From CAZTLE01 sp964614415 (GTDB lineage: Bacteria > Bacteroidota > Bacteroidia > Flavobacteriales > Flavobacteriaceae), in the NCBI GenBank assembly GCA_964614415.1, contig CAZTLE010000111.1, positions 1 through 13,230 of the forward strand: 13,230 bases of DNA, read 5' to 3'. The notes beneath the pieces were generated by a model that saw nothing but the letters and a program-made list of their open reading frames with translations, had not been told where the DNA came from and ran no database searches. The position numbers and the translations under genes were made by a program. How positions within the stretch are numbered: the first letter of the stretch is position 1; each line of letters opens with the position of its first letter. Of this stretch, positions 6,631-13,230 are shown piece by piece.

Positions 6631-7974
6631 CTATACAACAATAGAAAGTAGCAGCACCGTGGTTATCCCAGTGAGCGCCAATAGAGTGGTCATAATGGTC
6701 CAGCTTCGGAATGTCTGTTTTTCTGAAAGCCCCAAATACTTGCTCACCAGCCAAAAACCGCTGTCATTTACATGAGAAAGTATAGAGGCGCCACTGGCAA
6801 TTGCTATTACCAATAGTGCCGTGTAAGCAGCCGTAGTATCTGCTCCCAGTACCGGAGCAACGACTCCGGCAGCAGTTATCATCGCCACTGTGGCCGATCC
6901 CTGCAGGATTCGCACAAGAGCTGCTACCAGAAACGCAAACAACAAGGCACCCAAACCGAGTGATACCAGAGATTCTGCGAGCATGGTTCCGGCTCCGGTG
7001 GTAATAAGCATCTCCTTGAACACCCCACCTGCACCGGTAAGTAAGATGATTATACCCGCCGGACCCATAGACTTGGTCGTAATTGTGAGAAGAGTCTTAG
7101 AGGAAACCTTTCTTCGTATCCCAAGTAAATACCAGGCCAGTAAATTGGCTAGAATCAGTGCAGTGAAGGGGTGACCGATCAAACCGATCCAACTTCGGAC
7201 CTCTTCGGAGACCCATGAACTGGCCAGAGGGCTATTTAAAAGGGTGTTGCACACAATGAGAACAATAGGGAGTCCTATGATAGCGGTTATCATTCCGACC
7301 GAAGGGCGAGCTTCCGGACTTGTGGTGTCGCCTTCCGAGATCATAGGGGGCGATGGTACATCAATTCGCGCGGCAATATACCTGGCAAACAACGGACCGC
7401 TCACAATAGCCGTTGGAATTCCAACGATAAAACCAAATAGAATAACCCAACCCAGGTCGGCGTTGAGTATTTGCGCTACGGCAACGGGACCGGGGGTTGG
7501 TGGGATATAGGCGTGTGTGATTGCCAGTCCGGCGAGTAGGGGAATCGCATATAGAAGCAGCGATTTACCCGACTTTCGTTGCAACGAATAGATAAGGGGC
7601 ACCAAAATGATGAAGGCTACATCAAAGAAGACAGGGATGGCAACAATGAAACCGGTAATCATAAGTGCCCAACTGGCTCCTTTTTCGCCTGTAAGTTTTA
7701 ACATAAAAGAGGCTATGGCCTCTGCACCACCCGAATGCTCCAATATGGCACCGAACATGGCTCCCAGGCCTACAACGATTGCAACGAAGCCAAGAGTTCC
7801 GCCCATTCCTTTCTGCACGGTATCGATAATGGTCCCTGGCGACATCCCTGCAATTATACCTACCAGGATACTGGCAATGAGCAGCGCAATGAATGCCTGC
7901 ATTCTGAATTTCAGAATAAGTAAAAGTAGAACGGTAATTCCAATGCCAATGGCGAGTAATAGTGTGCTATCCAT
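6631..7974 (-). CDS. gntP: GntP-family gluconate:H+ symporter
   Basis: From the ATG at 7974 the protein is about 447 residues (MDSTLLLAIGIGITVLLLL...), the usual size for GntP permeases. An in-frame ATG at 8031 would add 19 charged residues lying entirely inside the upstream gene, so I reject it. The protein is hydrophobic throughout, with about 12-14 membrane segments. It carries GntP hallmarks: ITHAYIPPTPGPVAVA (in other members 'AHAFVPPHPGPVA') and near the C-terminus HVNDSGFWLVSKYLGLSEKQ. It imports gluconate or a related sugar acid across the inner membrane. Its start overlaps the end of the gntK-gnd fusion gene by 8 bases, making it the last gene of a gluconate operon. Gluconate rather than another aldonate is inferred from that neighbour. 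Confidence 0.93.
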   Translation of the reverse strand: MDSTLLLAIGIGITVLLLLILKFRMQAFIALLIASILVGIIAGMSPGTIIDTVQKGMGGTLGFVAIVVGLGAMFGAILEHSGGAEAIASFMLKLTGEKGASWALMITGFIVAIPVFFDVAFIILVPLIYSLQRKSGKSLLLYAIPLLAGLAITHAYIPPTPGPVAVAQILNADLGWVILFGFIVGIPTAIVSGPLFARYIAARIDVPSPPMISEGDTTSPEARPSVGMITAIIGLPIVLIVCNTLLNSPLASSWVSEEVRSWIGLIGHPFTALILANLLAWYLLGIRRKVSSKTLLTITTKSMGPAGIIILLTGAGGVFKEMLITTGAGTMLAESLVSLGLGALLFAFLVAALVRILQGSATVAMITAAGVVAPVLGADTTAAYTALLVIAIASGASILSHVNDSGFWLVSKYLGLSEKQTFRSWTIMTTLLALTGITTVLLLSIVV

Positions 7975-9832
7975 TTTTCCAGTGGGTTGTAAAGTTAGTG
8001 TCCGGCGAGGCATCAGTACGTTGATATCCATGACTTCCGAAGTAATCCCGCTGTGCCTGTATCAAATTGGCCGGAGATTCTCCCTGAGTGATTTGTAGCC
8101 AGTATTGGACTGCCGCCGAGTGACAGGGTAGTGGAACCCTGTTCTGAAGACCTAGTTGGATCAGTTGAGCGCCATTGGGAAACAGTTGTTCCAATTGCTG
8201 TACTGTTTCAGAATGTTCCAGCGGACTCACCGTTTTTGAAAACAAGGACACCAGAGACTGCATAAGCTCCGAACGTATAATACATCCGTTGGTCCAAACG
8301 CGGGCTATTTCAGAAGGATTATATTCCCAACCGTATTCCAGACAAGCTAATTTGATAAGTTCAAAACCCTGGAAGTGATTGATTATTCTGGCAAAGGCAT
8401 AGGCTTCTTTGGCAATATTCGGATCCAGGGACTTCAAGGATGCTGGTTTATTGGCTTTTTTGGCGAGGGACTGTCGCTGTTCTTTATTGGCCGATAGTAA
8501 TCTCGCATTCACCGCGGCCTGTGTCATTGTTCCGACGACCCCGTACTGAAGTGCGGCGCGTCCCGTCCAGACACCGGTACCTTTTCCGGAAGCCACATCA
8601 ATGATCTTGTCAATTAGGTAGCCATCACCCGTCTCATCCCTGAATCGAAGGATGTCTATGGTTATCTCAAGCAAATAACTTGATAAAGGTCCGTCATTCC
8701 AGACCTCAAACAACTGAGCTATTTTTTCATTGGGAAGGTCAAGTACGGTATAAAGTTCTGCCAGTAATTGCATCTCTGCATATTCGATCCCGTTATGAAC
8801 CATTTTGATAAAATGCCCGGCGCCGTAATTTCCAAAAAAATTGATACAAGACTGATTTATTGAATCTTTAGCCGATATCGATTGAAGTATCACTTTAGAT
8901 TTTTCATATCCTCGTTTGCTACCGCCTGCCATCATTGAGGGGCCGTGCAATGCTCCAAATTCACCCCCGGAAACTCCTAGTCCTATAAAATGAATGTTAT
9001 GTTCTTCGCACCGCTGCGTTCTTTGTTCCGTATGCTTGTAGAAACTATTACCGCCGTCGATAAGCACATCGCCGGGATCAAGTAATGTAATGATCTCGTC
9101 AATAACCATATCCACAGCCGGGGCAGCGACCATCATAAGTATTCTGCGTGGTTTTGAAAGCTGTTCAACAAAAGTCGGCAACGCTGTGAAACCCTTTATT
9201 TTTTGCCCGGAACACTCGTCAAGAAATTCCGATACCACATTGGTTTCACTATCTGAAATGCGGTTGTACACAGCCAAAGAAATGCCTTTGTTCAGACAGT
9301 TTTTAGCCAGACTTTTGCCCATAACCCCTAATCCCAGTACCCCGAATTCGGAAAGATCTACATTTTCTGTTATGGCTTTTACTAATTCTTCTGGGGGTGC
9401 CGTGATGTCTAAGTGAAGTCCGTAGGGCGGGAGCTCCAGGGCATCAAATTGCGATTGAAGCAGGGAAGAAGGCATGTAATGTTCCCTTTGCTTCATTCTG
9501 TTTTCGATCGTTTCAAAGGTTCCTGTGAGCACAACCCAACCAATATCATTATTCGTTCGCAATGTTTCCCGATAGGCCTCTTTTAAAGACGAACACGCCA
9601 GCACTGCTCCGGATGTTTTATTCCAATCGGCTATGTTGCGTTGTAATTCTTCCAACCACGGCTGTCTGTCGGTATCGGTCAGGGGCACACCCTTAGCCAT
9701 TTTTTGGACATTACTCTCGGGATGGAAATCATCGGCATCGTAGAACGGGATGTGCAGTTTTTCGGCTAAAGCCCTGCCAACGGTGGTTTTACCACTACCG
9801 CTTACGCCCATTATGACATACACCTTGCTCAT
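7967..9832 (-). CDS. gntK-gnd: Bifunctional gluconokinase / 6-phosphogluconate dehydrogenase (decarboxylating) fusion
   Basis: A single 621-residue frame holds two complete enzymes. Residues 1 to about 157 are a GntK-type gluconokinase: P-loop GVSGSGKT (9-16), DADDFHPESNVQKM (32-45), GVPLTDTDRQPWL (48-60), CSSLKEAYRETLR (80-92) and the C-terminal FDALELPP. Residues about 161-621 are a long-form 6-phosphogluconate dehydrogenase: dinucleotide motif GLGVMG (167-172), N190-R191 suited to NADP, LIDGGNSFY (257-265), GVSGGEFGALHGPSMM (286-301), catalytic K343 and E350 in HFIKMVHNGIEY (340-351), and C-terminal QRDYFGSHGY. No linker separates them. Together they convert gluconate plus ATP to 6-phosphogluconate, then to ribulose 5-phosphate plus CO2 and NADPH. 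The start overlaps the lactonase gene by 4 bases (ATGA) and the end overlaps gntP by 8, so the operon is tightly coupled. It is cytosolic. No stop or frameshift lies at the junction. Confidence 0.95.
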   Translation of the reverse strand: MSKVYVIMGVSGSGKTTVGRALAEKLHIPFYDADDFHPESNVQKMAKGVPLTDTDRQPWLEELQRNIADWNKTSGAVLACSSLKEAYRETLRTNNDIGWVVLTGTFETIENRMKQREHYMPSSLLQSQFDALELPPYGLHLDITAPPEELVKAITENVDLSEFGVLGLGVMGKSLAKNCLNKGISLAVYNRISDSETNVVSEFLDECSGQKIKGFTALPTFVEQLSKPRRILMMVAAPAVDMVIDEIITLLDPGDVLIDGGNSFYKHTEQRTQRCEEHNIHFIGLGVSGGEFGALHGPSMMAGGSKRGYEKSKVILQSISAKDSINQSCINFFGNYGAGHFIKMVHNGIEYAEMQLLAELYTVLDLPNEKIAQLFEVWNDGPLSSYLLEITIDILRFRDETGDGYLIDKIIDVASGKGTGVWTGRAALQYGVVGTMTQAAVNARLLSANKEQRQSLAKKANKPASLKSLDPNIAKEAYAFARIINHFQGFELIKLACLEYGWEYNPSEIARVWTNGCIIRSELMQSLVSLFSKTVSPLEHSETVQQLEQLFPNGAQLIQLGLQNRVPLPCHSAAVQYWLQITQGESPANLIQAQRDYFGSHGYQRTDASPDTNFTTHWKNG

Positions 9833-10803
9833 TCAACGGGATTTCCGAAGAAACAACTTTTCACACCGCGAACTCCGGGATCGGCCACAAAGATGGAGCC
9901 GGCTAACGGGTACTTTTCTTTCTCTTCATCGGTCATATCCAAGCTGGCGGTGGTGATATAAAGGATGTCGAGATTGGGCCCGCCAAAGGCGCATGCAGTT
10001 ACATTGTGCGCCGGGACTTCGATTGTTTTCATTAGTTCCCCTGTAATCGGATCGAAGCGAACCACGGAGTTTCCATTCCAAAGACCCACCCAAAGTTTGT
10101 CTTCGGCGTCAATGGCCATTCCGTCGGGAAATCCTAATGATTCCGAAACTTCAACCGCAACACGCTCATTGGAGATTTCATTGGTTTTGGGATCGAAATC
10201 AAATCCCCGGATCGTGCCGGTAGGTGTATCGATGTAGTACATGGTCCGTGAATCTTTGGTCCAGACAATGCCGTTGGAAATGGTGATGCTGTCCAACATC
10301 CGGGTAGTTTCTCCGGAAGGAGCTACTTTGTAAAGGGTGGCACCGGGAATTGTTTGATCCATGCGCATGGACCCCACCCATAAGTTCCCATTGGGATCGC
10401 ATTTACCGTCATTGAAGCGATTCGCCGGATTGTCTCCTTCTGCATCGCTTATTCTGTCCAGAGCGCCCGACAGCAAGTTTTTAATATAAACACCGTCCTC
10501 GAGGGCAACTACAGCGGTAGAATCGGTTTGAGGAACCACCGTACCGATACGCGATGGCATGTCATGGGATCGATTGGTCTTATTTCCAGGATTGTAGATA
10601 TGCAGTTTTTTTCCCTCGATATCGACCCACCAGAATTCTTGTGTCCGGTGATTCCAAAAGGCACCTTCGCCAAGGAGAGGTTTGATCTCATATTCGAGCT
10701 GTGCAAGATTTTCGGTTGTTTCAGGAGTTTTCTGTTGTTCCACTTCGGACTTCTTTTTACAGGAAAGAATTATTACAAAACAGGTCAAAAGGATGTATTT
10801 CAT
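9829..10803 (-). CDS. SMP-30/gluconolactonase-family lipoprotein
   Basis: From the ATG at 10803 the protein has 324 residues. It begins MKYILLTCFVIILSC, a lipoprotein signal with Cys15 as the lipidation site, followed by a charged KKKSEVEQQ tether, so it sits in the periplasm or on the outer membrane. The frame remains open 48 codons further upstream, but that stretch translates intergenic heptad repeats and is not coding. The body is an SMP-30/Gnl six-bladed propeller. The expected divalent-metal ligands are present: E46 in LLGEGAFW, N177 in TISNGIVW and D227 in FPDGMAID. NDGKCDPNGNLWVGSM (131-146) forms the adjoining substrate site. It probably hydrolyses glucono-lactone (or a related aldonolactone) to gluconate outside the cytoplasm. 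It is first in an operon with gntK-gnd (4-base ATGA overlap) and gntP, which supports gluconolactone as substrate. No dedicated regulator gene is adjacent. Confidence 0.9.
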   Translation of the reverse strand: MKYILLTCFVIILSCKKKSEVEQQKTPETTENLAQLEYEIKPLLGEGAFWNHRTQEFWWVDIEGKKLHIYNPGNKTNRSHDMPSRIGTVVPQTDSTAVVALEDGVYIKNLLSGALDRISDAEGDNPANRFNDGKCDPNGNLWVGSMRMDQTIPGATLYKVAPSGETTRMLDSITISNGIVWTKDSRTMYYIDTPTGTIRGFDFDPKTNEISNERVAVEVSESLGFPDGMAIDAEDKLWVGLWNGNSVVRFDPITGELMKTIEVPAHNVTACAFGGPNLDILYITTASLDMTDEEKEKYPLAGSIFVADPGVRGVKSCFFGNPVE

Positions 10804-10845
10804 GGAAGGTTTTGAATTAGTGGCATGAAGATACGGATTAGTATT

Positions 10846-11550
10846 GAGGTGTGAGGTATGAGGTATGAGGCACGGTAAGGAATGACGAATTTCGAATGTC
10901 GAATATTGAATGATGAAGTAGAAACTGAAATAGGAGACAGGAATCACGAATCACGATATCGTTGCTTAGAAGCCCTAAACGAATAAACGGCGGAAGTTTT
11001 AAGTTTTGAGTTTTGAATTAGTAAATGCCAAATTGAGTCGTGAACCTGCAACCTGCCACCGGGTTGGAAAATAGAAGATGGAAGCTCGAAGTAAGAAAAA
11101 CTATCAATGCCAAAACAACTCTAACAACTAACAATTAACAACTATAAACGAGTACTGAGTGCATTCCTGAGCAATAGCGAAGGAAGGTGTATCGAAGTAC
11201 GGCAATGGAGGTATGAGGGGTGAGGTCTGAGGTGTGAGGTTTGAGCAAGGACTATAAACAACAAACCATGAACCATGAACCACGAACCTCGAACCATGAT
11301 CAGGATTGCAATTAAGCCACAAAAACAGATAAACAAATCAACAAATGAACTGTTATTGGTATGAGGCCTGAGGTATGAGGTTTGAGGAAAGACAACAAAC
11401 CACGAACCATGAATCAGGATTGCATTTAAGCCACAAAAAAAATAAACAAATAAACAAATCAACAAATCAACGAATGAACGGTTATTGGTATGAGGTTTGA
11501 GGAAAGACAATGAACTACAAACCATAAACTATAAACCATGAACCATGAAC
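10846..11550. repeat. Mosaic of degenerate 7-bp (and 8-bp) tandem repeats filling a 780-base intergenic region
   Basis: The 10804-11583 spacer holds no credible gene. Most of it splits into runs of 7-base units, each with a fixed core and about three variable bases: GAGGNNN (10846-10873, 11208-11249), GAATNNN (10880-10921), GAATCAC twice (10941-10954), TTTTRAR (10997-11017), AACCTGC twice (11043-11056), GAAGNNN (11074-11094), AACAAYT (11123-11143) and RAACNNN (11256-11297 and again before 11413 and 11550). Runs of an 8-base unit (AAATCAAC-like) occur near 11328-11350 and 11439-11480. The plus strand is strongly purine/A-rich. Heptads cannot be a coding period, yet the minus strand lacks stops and yields spurious low-complexity frames. 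It lies between the MFS gene stop and the lactonase gene start, so any operon promoter for the lactonase must lie in or beside it. Confidence 0.8.
11208..11550. repeat. Long composite tandem repeat (about 114-138 bp, roughly 2.5 copies)
   Basis: Within the heptad mosaic a larger unit is duplicated. Copies begin at 11299 and 11413 with ATCAGGATTGCA, then wTTAAGCCACAAAAA, a run of 8-base units, GTTATTGGTATGAGG, GAGG heptads, AAAGACAA, and RAACNNN heptads. A partial copy precedes them from 11208 (GAGG heptads then RAAC heptads). The copies differ mainly by whole units: three against five 8-mers, four against two GAGG heptads, and about three against six RAAC heptads. This is how a tandem repeat that expands and contracts behaves. 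Confidence 0.8.
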
Positions 11551-11583
11551 CAGTTACAGGTTGTAGGTTTCCAGCTCTGGGAG

Positions 11584-12801
11584 CTACTGCTTTGAACTTT
11601 GGTCCGTATAGATCTTTCCGCGTTTGGTATACCAGAGCAGAAGCACTGAAAGTCCTGAGCACACAGCAAACCCGAGAAACACAGGTAGCGTAGAGGTTTC
11701 TAAAAATCGTCCGATGAAGGTGCTTATCGGAACTGCCATGATCGTAGAAATGAATCCGGTAATCGCGGCGGCATTTCCCGCGATATGCCCTACGGGTTGC
11801 ATCGCCAGGGCACGAATGTTACCAAATAGAAAGCCAATCGCAAAGAACTGGGCTCCGAAGAAAACCAAAAGAATAGTTAGGCTAGGCTTGGTTCCCGATC
11901 CGTAGAAAACTAGGTAGGCTATTGACACCAGAAAGAACATATAGAGTGCCCAGGTCACCAGTCGTTCCATTCCCAATCGCAGCACAAGTGTCCCGTTCAG
12001 GAAAATCGCTGAGCCGATGGTAATTGCCAATCCGGCAAAGATGTAGGGAAACTCTTCCTTGAGTCCGTAGAACTCCTCAAAGATCTGCTGAGAAGCACTC
12101 AGGTATACCATAAAAGCGCCGACAATGAACCCCGAGATAAAGGTATATCCCATGGTCTGACGGTATTGAATGATCTCTTTCAACGCTTTTGAGAACAAAG
12201 TAGGCGTGAATGGCATTCGTCGTTCCTCAGGCAAGGTTTCAGGTTGTCGGAGCCAGAACCAGAGAACGATGATCAGACTTATAACCACCTGCACATAAAA
12301 TATCGTCTCCCAATCATAATGGTCCAAAATCCACTTTCCAAGCGCCGGAGCGACAATGGGAACCAACAAAAAAACCACCGTGACAAAGGACATGATTCGG
12401 GCCATATAATCACCCGAATACATATCCCGGATGATGGCGATACAAATAGTACGGGGCGCCGAGAGACCAATTCCCTGAAGAATCCGTCCGGCGACCATAA
12501 CCTCAAGACTTTCGGCGTATACACAAATGGCACTGGCAATGAGGAATACCACAAATCCCATATATACGGAAGGTTTTCGGCCTGAGGCGTCCGAGATCGG
12601 TCCAAAGATGAGGGGACCTATTCCCAGTCCCAGAAAGATCATAATGATTAGCAACTGATTGTCAACAGTCTGTTGCGTACCAATGGCAGCACCGATCACA
12701 TCTAAGGCCGGTAGTAAGGCATCTACGGAGAGGGCCACCACCGACATAAGTGAGGCCATTAACGCGACAAATTCTATCTGGGGAACAGATTTGGCTGGCA
12801 T
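11584..12801 (-). CDS. Bcr/CflA-type MFS drug-efflux transporter
   Basis: The 405-residue protein is hydrophobic with about 12 expected membrane helices, standard for the 12-TM drug:H+ antiporter family. Signature segments include VDALLPALDVIG (26-37), where the Bcr/CflA family has 'D.YLPALP.I', the MFS motif A GPISDASGRKP (67-77), and GRILQGIGLSAPRT (105-118) in the position of the family's 'GR.lQg.g'. IIRDMYSGDYMARIMS follows, also family-like. It would export drugs or small metabolites from the cytoplasm using the proton gradient; the substrate is unknown. It lies 36 bases downstream of an HxlR-family regulator gene on the same strand, suggesting regulated, cotranscribed efflux. The ATG at 12801 is the first in frame and has no Shine-Dalgarno sequence. 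The stop is a TAG read at 11586-11584, just before the repeat region. Confidence 0.9.
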   Translation of the reverse strand: MPAKSVPQIEFVALMASLMSVVALSVDALLPALDVIGAAIGTQQTVDNQLLIIMIFLGLGIGPLIFGPISDASGRKPSVYMGFVVFLIASAICVYAESLEVMVAGRILQGIGLSAPRTICIAIIRDMYSGDYMARIMSFVTVVFLLVPIVAPALGKWILDHYDWETIFYVQVVISLIIVLWFWLRQPETLPEERRMPFTPTLFSKALKEIIQYRQTMGYTFISGFIVGAFMVYLSASQQIFEEFYGLKEEFPYIFAGLAITIGSAIFLNGTLVLRLGMERLVTWALYMFFLVSIAYLVFYGSGTKPSLTILLVFFGAQFFAIGFLFGNIRALAMQPVGHIAGNAAAITGFISTIMAVPISTFIGRFLETSTLPVFLGFAVCSGLSVLLLWYTKRGKIYTDQSSKQ

Positions 12802-12837
12802 GGTGCAAAAGTAGGCATTAGGAGTGAGGCGACCTAC

Positions 12838-13215
12838 TTAAGTTTGTCCTTCTATAAACTCTCCCTTTTCTTGAACCACGACGGCTCCCCAATTGGCGAT
12901 TGCCGTTAGGACAGGAATGAGCGTTTCTCCCAGGGGAGTCAGGGCATATTCTACCTTAAGCGGTGGCTTTTTTGTGTACACTTTCCGTGAGATGAGTCCG
13001 TCCTTTTCCAATTGTTTGAGTTGCAGACTCAGTGTTCGCTCCGTAATTGTGGAAATTAATTTTCTCAGTTCGTTGTAGCGTTTCTTGCCGTCAATGAGGT
13101 ATACGAGAATTACGCTTTTCCATTTCCCACCAATGAATTCCATTGCAATACTGGTTGTGCAGGAGAATAGTTTGTCATTGTATCGTATGAGCCTTCGTTC
13201 GTGTTTTTCGGGCAT
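12838..13215 (-). CDS. HxlR-family winged-helix transcriptional regulator
   Basis: The 125-residue protein is full length for the HxlR (MarR-like winged-helix) family. The core pattern is clear: Cys19 in LFSCTTSIAMEFIGGKWKS, with the invariant GGKWK at 29-33, then RYNELRKLI (46-54), TLSLQLKQLEKDGLISRKVY (61-80), and PPLKVEYALTPLG (84-96), and Trp109 near the end. The N-terminal Cys is the position used as a redox or electrophile sensor in HypR/YodB-type members, so thiol sensing is possible but not shown. It probably binds DNA as a dimer and controls itself and the efflux gene 36 bases downstream. The ATG at 13215 is close to the window edge, so its promoter and operator lie outside or at the very edge of the window. 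Confidence 0.92.
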   Translation of the reverse strand: MPEKHERRLIRYNDKLFSCTTSIAMEFIGGKWKSVILVYLIDGKKRYNELRKLISTITERTLSLQLKQLEKDGLISRKVYTKKPPLKVEYALTPLGETLIPVLTAIANWGAVVVQEKGEFIEGQT

Positions 13216-13230
13216 GTCGGGTCAATTAGG

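Noticed and set aside
7975..8031. 19-residue N-terminal extension of GntP
   Set aside because: It lies wholly within the gntK-gnd coding region and is charged, whereas the ATG at 7974 starts right at the first membrane helix.
10804..10845. -7 box (TATCTTCA on the minus strand) for the gluconate operon
   Set aside because: It has two mismatches to TAnnTTTG and no -33 element, so it is too weak to report as a promoter.
10804..10947. 48-residue N-terminal extension of the lactonase frame
   Set aside because: It reads through heptad repeats and would bury the lipoprotein signal that starts at the ATG at 10803.
11142..11525. 127-residue minus-strand open frame, a possible hydrophobic small protein
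   Set aside because: It is a direct translation of the 7/8-base repeats, with repeating low-complexity words and no start signal or domain. It is not a gene.
11208..11550. CRISPR array
   Set aside because: Repeats are direct but internally tandem and contiguous, with no constant 24-40 base repeat separated by unique spacers, and no cas genes are present.

Overview
The window looks like a chromosomal segment from a member of the Bacteroidota, most likely Flavobacteriia. The reasons are the near absence of Shine-Dalgarno sequences, a TAnnTTTG-type promoter box, relaxed lipoprotein signals, a Bacteroidetes-style divergent EF-G paralogue, and A-rich intergenic spacers. Gene density is high except for one repeat-filled spacer of about 780 bases. 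I see no phage, insertion sequence, CRISPR array, tRNA or rRNA.

Layout: (1) 1-3730, plus strand: the 3' end of a TerC-type membrane protein gene, an overlapping RlmI-like 23S rRNA m5C methyltransferase gene, then an EF-G paralogue (EF-G2/FusA2 type) whose G domain has lost the catalytic His. (2) 3785-4303, minus strand: a secreted YceI-family lipocalin-like protein. (3) 4442-6627, plus strand: a two-gene unit of unknown function, a secreted six-bladed-propeller-like protein overlapping an Ig-like lipoprotein gene. It is preceded by a divergent intergenic region with a 13/14 inverted repeat carrying a -7 box in each arm. (4) 10803 down to 6631, minus strand: a translationally coupled gluconate operon. 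It encodes an SMP-30/gluconolactonase lipoprotein, a single-chain gluconokinase/6-phosphogluconate dehydrogenase fusion, and a GntP gluconate permease. (5) 10804-11583: a non-coding spacer built of degenerate 7-base (and some 8-base) tandem repeats, including a roughly 114-base composite unit present about 2.5 times. (6) 13215 down to 11584, minus strand: an HxlR-family regulator followed by a Bcr/CflA-type MFS efflux transporter.

How the genes work together: the gluconate operon is a complete inferred route. Glucono-lactone is hydrolysed outside the cytoplasm, gluconate is imported, phosphorylated, and oxidatively decarboxylated to ribulose 5-phosphate by one polypeptide. The EF-G paralogue beside an rRNA methyltransferase makes the left end a translation neighbourhood. 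The right end is a typical regulator plus efflux-pump pair.

The observations I would check first are the EF-G paralogue with its altered GTPase site, the heptad-repeat mosaic, the GntK-Gnd fusion, and the unknown secreted gene pair. All assignments come from reading motifs; no database search was run.
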